The translations under genes and the position numbers were made by a program. Positions 1 through 5,065 of a stretch of DNA of 5,474 bases are shown one piece after another. The DNA lies in the NCBI GenBank assembly GCA_030642525.1, contig DAOWNO010000163.1:1-5474 (forward strand), read 5' to 3'. This DNA is from Candidatus Aegiribacteria sp. (lineage in GTDB: Bacteria; Fermentibacterota; Fermentibacteria; Fermentibacterales; JCC-6). A model generated the notes under the pieces. It did not search any database. It saw only the letters and a list, made by a program, of their open reading frames with translations, and was not told the origin of the DNA. The first letter of the stretch is position 1. The number at the start of each line of letters is the position of its first letter.

Positions 1-71
1 GACATTATTCTTTTTTCATTGTTGCATCTTATCAAGAGAGATTTTCTATTACCACGTTTGTTGTTTTTCAT
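1..71 (-). CDS. Possible 5' end of a small unidentified ORF, cut by the left edge
   Basis: An ATG at 71-69 on the minus strand opens a frame that stays free of stops to the window edge (23 complete codons). The visible product begins MKNNKRGNRKSLLIRCNN and is rich in Lys, Arg and Asn. It starts 17 nt after the nnr stop codon in the same direction. No convincing Shine-Dalgarno sequence precedes the ATG, and the region is AT-rich, so the open frame may be chance. The residues do not resemble the start of TsaE, which often follows nnr in other bacteria, and I recognise no family. It could be the start of a gene carried by a mobile element if the composition break at about 110 is an insertion boundary. 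Low confidence that it is a gene. Confidence 0.2.
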   Translation of the reverse strand, partial: MKNNKRGNRKSLLIRCNNEKRIM

Positions 72-86
72 TTGGTATCAGCAAAA

Positions 87-108
87 TGTCAAGAGTAAAG
101 ATTTGACC
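87..108. repeat. Short inverted repeat at the nnr stop codon
   Basis: GTCAA at 88-92 is mirrored by TTGAC at 103-107, with a 10-nt spacer. The nnr stop codon (complement of 89-91) lies inside the left arm. The repeat sits in the AT-rich stretch at the left end and is followed by a CCCC run at 107-110, exactly where composition changes. From memory, segments of this form (TGTCAA, then a short spacer, then TTTGACCCC) occur in many genomes next to IS200-like/REP-associated transposase genes, but I cannot verify that here. A 5-bp stem is too weak to be a terminator, and no T-run follows it on the minus strand. Confidence 0.3.
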
Positions 109-1618
109 CCAATGCATTGCTGCAGCTGCCATTCTCAATTGCCCGGAATGCCCTGCCCATGTACGAGAGGACATCGGATGGAATCAGTGATCGCTCTGAA
201 GAATGCTCAATGGCAATATCAGCCGACAAACCGTGTACATATGCTCCAAGCAAAGCCGCATCAAACGGTTTCAGTCCCTGTGCCATGAGAGAGCATGTTA
301 TGCCGGTAAGAACATCACCGCTCCCTCCTGTTGCCAGGCCGCTGTTCCCGGTTGGAATCAGGCAGCATTTCCCATCAGGATTGAAAACCATGGATGGCTT
401 CCCCTTGAGGAGTACAGTGGCTCCTGAAGAAGCAGAAAGTTTCGCGGCAGCTTTTGACCTGCTCCCTATATTCGATGCGTTGCATTTTATCATTCGAGAA
501 AGCTCTCCGGGATGTGGTGTCAGCAGAAGAGACCCTTTGTATTCACTTAACTGGCTCACAGGATCGTGCAGGACATTGAGAGCGTCAGCGTCAAGCACAA
601 GAGGAACTTTCCAGTTCTGCAGTATATAGGAAACGATTTTCATGGTTGCAGAACTGTTTCCCATTCCCGGGCCGATGGCGGCGGCGTCGAAATTTTCCTG
701 CTTCGGCAAGCCGGAAGGATCTCCCGGAAGGAAATAGGAACTGAGAACTTCGGGAATTCTTCCGGAAATGAAAGGATTGGCTGGAAGTGGAACACATAGA
801 AAAACAAGCCCTGCTCCGGATCTGAGAGCTCCCCGAGACATGAGTTGAGGAGCTCCCGGCATACTCTCGGAACCCCCGATAAGCAGAATTCTGCCGAAAG
901 TTCCCTTATGCGCATCTACAGGCCGATCGGGAAGAAGGGCAGAAGCGTCACTCAATCCGAGAACCATCTGCTTTTTATTGTGATCGATATCTATTCCTAT
1001 ATCCGATACCAGAATGGTTCCCGTATAGCCACACCCAGGCGGGAGAAGTAAACCTGCTTTGGGTGCCGCGAAAGTCACTGTAACATCTGCCCGAAGAGTA
1101 TGAGGATCGACACAGCCGGTTTTACCGTTAATACCTGTAGGAGTATCAATTGCGAGAATCCGGCAATGGTAACGTTTCATAATGTCGGTACATTCGGCAA
1201 ATATACCTTTCAGCTCGCCGCTGAAACCTGTGCCAAGCAGGGCATCAACCACCAGAGCGGGAGAGTCAGGGAGGTCTTTCAGTTTCTGAGGAGCAAAAAC
1301 CTTGCCTCCGGACTGAACAAATCGGCCAAGATTGGACTGACAATCATGAGAAAGGCTCTTCCCTGCCGTAGTTGCAAGAACAGCGCAGACTTCATAGCCC
1401 CTCTTCTTCAACTGTCTGGCTAGAACAAGTCCGTCTCCCCCGTTGTTTCCAGGACCGCACCAGACCTGCACATGACCCTGATCAGGTTGTGTCATTTCCA
1501 TCGCGGCCAGAGCGGCGGATGTACCCGCTCTCTTCATCAGAACATCGCCAGGAGTACCTGCTTTGATGGCCCTGGCATCAAATTTCTCCATCTCTAACGG
1601 TTTGACCCAGTATCTCAT
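89..1618 (-). CDS. nnr: Bifunctional NAD(P)H-hydrate epimerase / ADP-dependent NAD(P)H-hydrate dehydratase
   Basis: Repairs hydrated NAD(P)H (NADHX/NADPHX): the N-terminal half epimerises the R and S forms, and the C-terminal half dehydrates the S form with ADP. The 509-residue length is normal for the fused bacterial YjeF-type protein. The YjeF_N (epimerase) domain covers about 1-220, with GPGNNGGDG at 55-63, VVDALLGTG at 123-131 and AIDTPTG at 156-162 (Asp158 is the expected catalytic acid). The ribokinase-like dehydratase domain covers about 225-495, with KGTFG at 238-242, GPGMG at 316-320, LDADALN at 342-348, TPHPGE at 367-372 and the nucleotide-binding/catalytic NSGLATGGSGDVLTG at 425-439 (Asp435). 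The ATG overlaps the acpS stop as ATGA and has a GGAG 7 nt upstream, so the two genes are translationally coupled. The last ten or so residues (SNALGSNLYS) fall in a compositionally different stretch and may not be native. Function is confident from both sets of motifs. Confidence 0.97.
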   Translation of the reverse strand: MRYWVKPLEMEKFDARAIKAGTPGDVLMKRAGTSAALAAMEMTQPDQGHVQVWCGPGNNGGDGLVLARQLKKRGYEVCAVLATTAGKSLSHDCQSNLGRFVQSGGKVFAPQKLKDLPDSPALVVDALLGTGFSGELKGIFAECTDIMKRYHCRILAIDTPTGINGKTGCVDPHTLRADVTVTFAAPKAGLLLPPGCGYTGTILVSDIGIDIDHNKKQMVLGLSDASALLPDRPVDAHKGTFGRILLIGGSESMPGAPQLMSRGALRSGAGLVFLCVPLPANPFISGRIPEVLSSYFLPGDPSGLPKQENFDAAAIGPGMGNSSATMKIVSYILQNWKVPLVLDADALNVLHDPVSQLSEYKGSLLLTPHPGELSRMIKCNASNIGSRSKAAAKLSASSGATVLLKGKPSMVFNPDGKCCLIPTGNSGLATGGSGDVLTGITCSLMAQGLKPFDAALLGAYVHGLSADIAIEHSSERSLIPSDVLSYMGRAFRAIENGSCSNALGSNLYS

Positions 1619-1998
1619 ACCGATTCTCCATCCCCATCAAGCACAATTATAGCTATTGCGGTACTCGTTGTTTTTGAAACGCTGACAAGCACTCTCCGAC
1701 CCTTTAGCAATTCGCATGATACTCCCGATACTTCCGGCCTGAGCAGGTCCTCAGATTCAGGAGGCAGAGCGAAATCATGCCATCGGATCCCCCCGGAAAT
1801 ACCGGTGCCCAGCGCCTTGAAAAAAGCCTCCTTTGCCGCGAAACGTGTTGCAAGAAAGCCAAAATCGGTGCTAAGAAGAAGCTCATCCGATGTAAATATG
1901 CGATGCAGAAACCTTTCTCCGCTTCGTTGAACAGCTTTCTCTATCCTGCTGACACTTACAATATCGATACCCTGCGCTGTATCATGATTAGAACTCAT
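1615..1998 (-). CDS. acpS: Holo-[acyl-carrier-protein] synthase (4'-phosphopantetheinyl transferase)
   Basis: Transfers 4'-phosphopantetheine from CoA to a serine of acyl carrier protein, activating it for fatty acid synthesis; cytoplasmic, Mg-dependent, usually a homotrimer. From the ATG at 1998 the protein has 127 residues, the usual AcpS size. The N-terminal GIDIV (10-14) carries the metal ligand Asp12, followed by SRIEKAV and RIFTSDE (33-39). The signature RFAAKEAFFKALGTG (52-66) supplies Glu57. Near the C-terminus, VSVSKTTSTAIAIIV (105-119) aligns with the usual VSxSH...A.A.V strand, but Lys109 stands where His is typical. A TTG at 2019 would add seven residues, but a GGGAG lies 8 nt before the ATG and inside that extension, so ATG 1998 is preferred. 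The gene starts after a 63-nt gap with a possible promoter and overlaps nnr by 4 nt. The family call is firm; the His-to-Lys change is the only oddity. Confidence 0.95.
   Translation of the reverse strand: MSSNHDTAQGIDIVSVSRIEKAVQRSGERFLHRIFTSDELLLSTDFGFLATRFAAKEAFFKALGTGISGGIRWHDFALPPESEDLLRPEVSGVSCELLKGRRVLVSVSKTTSTAIAIIVLDGDGESV
1626..1629 (-). promoter_or_regulatory. Ribosome binding site of nnr
   Basis: The minus strand reads GGAG followed by 7 nt and then the nnr ATG at 1618. It lies inside the end of acpS, which supports this start and coupled translation of the overlapping pair. Confidence 0.7.
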
Positions 1999-2006
1999 AG
2001 TTAATT

Positions 2007-2011
2007 CTCCC
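2007..2011 (-). promoter_or_regulatory. Ribosome binding site that fixes the acpS start
   Basis: GGGAG on the minus strand stands 8 nt before the ATG at 1998. It lies downstream of the alternative TTG at 2019, which has no comparable site, so it argues for the shorter 127-residue AcpS. Confidence 0.7.
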
Positions 2012-2035
2012 TGAAACAAAAATTGAACCTGGATA

Positions 2036-2065
2036 ATTATAACTACATGTATTTGTTTTAGTCAG
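2036..2065 (-). promoter_or_regulatory. Candidate sigma70-type promoter for acpS-nnr
   Basis: The gap between tsaD and acpS (1999-2061) is the only one over 22 nt in the window and is AT-rich. On the minus strand it holds a perfect TATAAT (2041-2036). Eighteen nt upstream lies CTGACT (2065-2060), which matches TTGACA at four of six positions and overlaps the tsaD stop codon. Transcription would begin near 2029, giving a leader of roughly 30 nt with the acpS ribosome site. An 8-bp palindrome TACATGTA (2044-2051) sits in the spacer, where an operator could lie. A consensus -10 can arise by chance in AT-rich DNA, so this is suggestive only. No terminator hairpin precedes it, so read-through from tsaD is also likely. 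Confidence 0.4.
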
Positions 2066-3075
2066 GTACAGCACAGCGCTTTGAGAATTGTGCCCGACCA
2101 TCTTGAGAATGCGTTACAAGACAGAGAAGAACAGGAGGAAGGATCCTCGCGAAGGACAGCGAAAGCAGCCCTTCCAACCATAACAGCGTTATCCGTGGTA
2201 TACCTTTTTTCGGGCAGGAAGAGAGAGATTTCCCGCTTCGAGCACTCTTTTCTCAATCGACTTCTAAGCAGATTGTTCGCAGTAACACCGCCGGCTGCAA
2301 GGATACTGACCGCGCCGGAACGATCCGCCTGAAAAAGCAGTTTGGATATAAGGATATCAACAACGACTTTCTGAAAAGAAGCAGCAAGATCCGCAAGGTC
2401 AGCGCCGCATTCCCACTGCAGTTTGACAGCTGTCTTGAGTCCGCTGAAACTGAACTCCGGAAGAGTCGGGTCTGACAGAGGAGAAGGCAGCGGAATATTA
2501 TTAGGGTTCCCATCGACTGCAGCCCTTTCCAGAGCCTCTCCGCCAGGATAGCCAAGACCGGCAAGTTTTGCGGACTTGTCAAAAGCTTCTCCTGCTGCAT
2601 CGTCTCTTGTTGAACCAAGAAGAACTGCCTGGGTCCAGGATTTCATGCTGAAAAGGCAGGTGTGCCCTCCGGATACCAGCAGGGCAACAGCCGGAAATTC
2701 AACAGAATCCGGCCCTTTGTAATGAGTATGAAGGTGAGCAGAGAGATGATTAATTCCGAGGAATTTTTTTCCGGATGCGAAAGCTGCCGCTTTAGTCCAG
2801 GACAGTCCTACAAGAAGAGAGCCCACAAGACCCGGTCCCGCTGTTGCAGCAAAAGCATCAATTTCCCGGAGAGTGTTTATTCCGGATTCTGAAAGCACAT
2901 CCCTCACAAGACCAGGAAGTATCTCTATGTGCTGTCTTGAGGCGAGTTCAGGGACAACACCGCCATGATTCGAATGAATACTCTGGCTGTATATCTTCTC
3001 CGCGATTACACTGCTGTCTTCGAGCAATGCAACCGCGGAATCGTCACACGATGTTTCTACAGCAAGGATTAGCAA
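2062..3075 (-). CDS. tsaD: tRNA N6-threonylcarbamoyladenosine transferase TsaD (Kae1/Gcp/YgjD family)
   Basis: Transfers the threonylcarbamoyl group from threonylcarbamoyl-AMP to A37 of tRNAs that read ANN codons, working with TsaB and TsaE, neither of which is in the window. The 337-residue length is standard. Family landmarks run in order: VETSCDD at 6-12, HGGVVPELASRQH at 37-49, the metal-binding NHLSAH at 109-114 (His110, His114), LVSGGHT at 133-139, GEAFDKSAKLAGLGYPGG at 162-179, FSFSGLKTAV at 208-217, AGGVTANN at 261-268 and YTTDNAVM at 292-299 (Asp295, third metal ligand). The start is TTG at 3075, only 5 nt after the rplI stop. No ATG or GTG fits better, because VETSCDD must lie near the N-terminus. 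The ribosome site is weak (GCGGA-like), so translation probably depends on coupling to rplI. The C-terminal tail is Cys/Ser-rich (CSSLSC, then CCT at the end), which is unusual but outside the catalytic core. Confidence 0.97.
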   Translation of the reverse strand: MLILAVETSCDDSAVALLEDSSVIAEKIYSQSIHSNHGGVVPELASRQHIEILPGLVRDVLSESGINTLREIDAFAATAGPGLVGSLLVGLSWTKAAAFASGKKFLGINHLSAHLHTHYKGPDSVEFPAVALLVSGGHTCLFSMKSWTQAVLLGSTRDDAAGEAFDKSAKLAGLGYPGGEALERAAVDGNPNNIPLPSPLSDPTLPEFSFSGLKTAVKLQWECGADLADLAASFQKVVVDILISKLLFQADRSGAVSILAAGGVTANNLLRSRLRKECSKREISLFLPEKRYTTDNAVMVGRAAFAVLREDPSSCSSLSCNAFSRWSGTILKALCCT

Positions 3076-3080
3076 GAATA

Positions 3081-3530
3081 CTAATCCGCTTCAGGTAGAA
3101 TCTTTACGATGATATCGGAGCGAATATCTCCATATATCTTCACTGAAACGGGGAACTCCCCCGTTTTCTTAATATGATCACTCAGAAGAACATGTTCAGC
3201 GTCTATATCAAATCCTCCCTCTTTCAGAAGGACAGAAATCTGCTTCTCGTTGATGCTTCCATAAAGATGTCCGCTGTCATCAGCAGAAGCAGTGATTTCA
3301 ACAACAAATCCTTTGAGCTTCTCAGCGAGCTGTTCCGATTGATTGATGGTTTCCGCCTGTTCCTCCAGAGCTTTGGTGCGATAGAGCAGGGCTGATTTAA
3401 CGGCTGAAGGAGTTGCCTTTATCGCCAGATTTCTGGGAAACAGAAAATTTCTCGCATAACCATTTGCGACATTTACAACTTCACCCCCAATGCCCAGATC
3501 TTCAACACTCTTCATTAGAAGTACTTTCAT
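3081..3530 (-). CDS. rplI: 50S ribosomal protein bL9
   Basis: Large-subunit protein that binds 23S rRNA near the base of the L1 stalk and helps maintain translational fidelity. Its 149 residues match the E. coli length. The N-terminal domain opens MKVLLMKSVEDLG, then GGEVVNVANGYARNFLFPR at 15-33 (the GYARNFL signature is at 24-30) and LAIKAT at 35-40. A charged helical linker follows (about 42-74, with EEQAETINQSEQLAEKL), then the C-terminal domain with GHLYGSI at 87-93 and KIYGDIRSDIIVKI near the end. The ATG overlaps the stop of the upstream membrane-protein gene as ATGA, showing operon coupling. tsaD follows after 5 nt. Identification is secure. Confidence 0.98.
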   Translation of the reverse strand: MKVLLMKSVEDLGIGGEVVNVANGYARNFLFPRNLAIKATPSAVKSALLYRTKALEEQAETINQSEQLAEKLKGFVVEITASADDSGHLYGSINEKQISVLLKEGGFDIDAEHVLLSDHIKKTGEFPVSVKIYGDIRSDIIVKILPEAD

Positions 3531-4405
3531 TCCTGTGTTTTCCTTTCCAAATATTTTTTCAGTCGCAGTCTGAAATCAAACCATGTATCCATTATGCCGA
3601 CAAGAACAAGAATGCATATAGCCGCAGGGGGGAAAATGATTGCAAGAGGGACAGCCGCCAGAAGAAGCATGGGGAAACTGCGCAGAGCAATCCTGAAGAT
3701 TCCGAAACCAGCCAGAGAATACGGCAGAACCATGAAAATAGAGATGTTTACAGCTGCCTGTTGAACGTATGGCGGAAAACCTCCGCCGGTAAGATTAACG
3801 GAAAGAGCAGCTATCAGGATCCATGCCGGCAACAGACCAAGTCGGATTTCAATTCCCCGGGTTATGATTCTGAATGGTTTTTTCCTGCGCTGATTCGCTG
3901 ATTTGACAGCGACTGCCGCTGCGACAGTACCGATAATCGCCCATATAGCCAGTAGAGAAGGCAGTATGTACAGGAAAATATTCAGGATCGTCGCTATCTC
4001 AGAAGAGCTTAAACCAGCCGATCTGTAGATCCGTGACATCGCTTCCATATTCTCCTGAGACAGGAGCGATTGATCGGTTATCAATATCGTCCCGAAAATA
4101 GATGCTATGGCTGCTGCCGCTGAAGCAAACATGGTTGAGGACTCAAGACTTCTTCCTGACCTGATTCCAGCAGCAAGAAAACCTGAACCGGCTGCAGTTA
4201 TCAATGCTCCTGTGAAATCGGATATCAGATAAACACCGACAATAGTGATAACCGCAAGCGGCAATGCTATTCGAGAACTCGAAATCGAGAGCATCATCGT
4301 CATAACGGTCATTCCCACAAAAGGGATACCCATTAGAATCAGAATAATACTCAGAGCTATGATCCCGAAGAATCCTGTTCCTGTCCTCTTTAAAGTTTGT
4401 TCCAT
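3527..4405 (-). CDS. DUF2232 (YybS-like) multi-pass inner-membrane protein
   Basis: A 292-residue, strongly hydrophobic protein of unknown biochemical function. Hydrophobic stretches at about 11-42 (long enough for one or two spans), 46-62, 65-80, 92-110, 138-168, 188-206, 215-236 and 245-270 suggest seven or eight membrane spans. A basic loop lies at 169-184 (NQRRKKPFR), and the tail is short and charged (RLKKYLERK). The terminal span ending GIMDTWFDFR is typical, as I recall it, of DUF2232 proteins. Position is the strongest support: DUF2232 genes lie between rpsR and rplI in several bacterial groups, including the Bacillus yybS region and deltaproteobacterial operons. The ATG is 22 nt after the rpsR stop with no clear Shine-Dalgarno sequence, and the 3' end overlaps rplI by 4 nt. 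Some members have been suggested to be transporter-like, but nothing here identifies a substrate. Confidence 0.85.
   Translation of the reverse strand: MEQTLKRTGTGFFGIIALSIILILMGIPFVGMTVMTMMLSISSSRIALPLAVITIVGVYLISDFTGALITAAGSGFLAAGIRSGRSLESSTMFASAAAAIASIFGTILITDQSLLSQENMEAMSRIYRSAGLSSSEIATILNIFLYILPSLLAIWAIIGTVAAAVAVKSANQRRKKPFRIITRGIEIRLGLLPAWILIAALSVNLTGGGFPPYVQQAAVNISIFMVLPYSLAGFGIFRIALRSFPMLLLAAVPLAIIFPPAAICILVLVGIMDTWFDFRLRLKKYLERKTQE
3541..3548 (-). promoter_or_regulatory. Ribosome binding site of rplI
   Basis: GGAAAGGA on the minus strand lies 10 nt before the rplI ATG, within the end of the DUF2232 gene. A second AGGA touches the ATG directly and is too close to serve. Confidence 0.45.
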
Positions 4406-4427
4406 TTTTCTGAGCCCGCAGACGACC

Positions 4428-4685
4428 TTATCTGTAGTGTTCCCTTACATAGGGAAGCAAGGCAAAGAATCTTGCCACCTTGATGGCATTCGCGATTCTT
4501 CTCTGGTGTTTCGCGCAGTTACCAGTGACTCTTCTGGCGATGATTTTCCCTCTGTCGGAGATGTGTCTCTGGAGCATCTTATCGTTCTTGTATGATATTT
4601 CCAGTTGTGGATTTCCGCAAAAACGGCACTTCTTCTTACGTCCGAATTTGCTGCTCTTTTTCTTCATTCTTTTCTTTGTGACCAA
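4428..4685 (-). CDS. rpsR: 30S ribosomal protein bS18
   Basis: Small-subunit platform protein that pairs with bS6, whose gene normally opens this operon and would lie beyond the right edge. The 85-residue sequence shows a basic N-terminus (KKRMKKKSSKFGRKKK), the IsYKND region at 30-35, then RGKIIARRVTGNCAKHQRR (45-63) and AIKVARFFALLPY (67-79), all standard for the family. Cys20, Cys23, Cys57 and His60 form a CxxC...CxxH set, so this looks like the zinc-binding (C+) version. The start is TTG at 4685: an AGGAGG stands exactly 7 nt upstream, whereas the in-frame ATG at residue 7 would be 25 nt from it. The gene begins 21 nt after the second SSB gene. In other bacteria the bS6-bS18 pair represses its own operon through an upstream RNA structure; that leader is not in the window. 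Confidence 0.97.
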   Translation of the reverse strand: MVTKKRMKKKSSKFGRKKKCRFCGNPQLEISYKNDKMLQRHISDRGKIIARRVTGNCAKHQRRIANAIKVARFFALLPYVREHYR

Positions 4686-4692
4686 ATCAGTT

Positions 4693-4698
4693 CCTCCT
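4693..4698 (-). promoter_or_regulatory. Strong ribosome binding site that selects the TTG start of rpsR
   Basis: A full AGGAGG on the minus strand is followed by 7 nt and the TTG at 4685. It is the best Shine-Dalgarno match in the window, fitting a highly expressed ribosomal protein gene, and it decides against the ATG 18 nt further in. Confidence 0.85.
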
Positions 4699-4706
4699 GC
4701 TGGTCT

Positions 4707-5060
4707 TCATGATCTGGCTCCCAGCGGTTCAACGCTGGATGCTTTTACGATCATCCTGTGATGTAATCCTTTTGATCTGTCTTCGTACGATCTGCTGATA
4801 AGACTGCCCTCAACAAGAACTGCAGAACCACTCTTAATACGTCTGTCTATTTCCTCCGCCAGGTTACCCCAGGCCTCAACTGAGAGAATAGAAGATGTCT
4901 TTCTTGCGTCCGCGGTTCCGGCAGCAAAAGTTACCGTATTCTCAACTTCAAACCTGATCACAAAGATATTGTACCGCGTAAGAGAGAGCTTTTCAATACG
5001 TTCCACCGTGCCTGCTAGAATGATGTAATTAAGCTCAGGCATTTCGTGAGGTACAGTCAT
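4707..5060 (-). CDS. Second SSB-family OB-fold protein lacking the acidic C-terminal tip
   Basis: A 117-residue protein consisting of little more than one SSB-type OB fold. Visible family elements are NYIILAGTV (11-19, first strand), FVIRFEVENTVTF (33-45), SSILSVEAWGNLAEEI (56-71, with Trp64 where SSBs carry a DNA-stacking Trp), GSAVLVEGSLISRSYED (78-94) and HHRMIVKASSVE (100-111). It ends at EPLGARS, with no flexible linker and no DDDIPF-like tip, so it should not recruit partners as classical SSB does. It begins 5 nt after the stop of the canonical ssb and ends 21 nt before rpsR, the position priB occupies in gammaproteobacterial rpsF-priB-rpsR-rplI operons. The start is uncertain: ATG 5060 and ATG 5042 (residue 7) both lack a good ribosome site, so coupling to ssb is likely. 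Whether it binds single-stranded DNA, pairs with SSB or acts in replication restart is inference. Confidence 0.8.
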   Translation of the reverse strand: MTVPHEMPELNYIILAGTVERIEKLSLTRYNIFVIRFEVENTVTFAAGTADARKTSSILSVEAWGNLAEEIDRRIKSGSAVLVEGSLISRSYEDRSKGLHHRMIVKASSVEPLGARS

Positions 5061-5065
5061 GATAT

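Noticed and set aside
64..92. A promoter driven by the perfect TTGACA on the minus strand at 92-87
   Set aside because: At spacings of 16 to 18 nt downstream there is no -10-like hexamer (the sequence reads GAAAAA or similar), and the hexamer is part of the inverted repeat at the nnr stop.
117..629. A 170-codon open frame on the plus strand
   Set aside because: It lies entirely antisense to nnr, whose motifs are intact throughout. It has no recognisable product and is explained as a shadow of the real frame.
1999..2019. TTG at 2019 as the acpS start
   Set aside because: The Shine-Dalgarno GGGAG lies within this extension and is well spaced for ATG 1998. The added residues (FQGELT) encode that site and are not AcpS-like.
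1999..2061. A rho-independent terminator after tsaD
   Set aside because: The gap has only short AT-rich palindromes (TACATGTA, ATAATTAT), with no GC stem followed by a T-run on the minus strand.
3413..3901. A 162-codon open frame on the plus strand across rplI and the DUF2232 gene
   Set aside because: It overlaps two well-supported genes in antisense, its translation is low in hydrophobic core and resembles no family, and it crosses a gene boundary.
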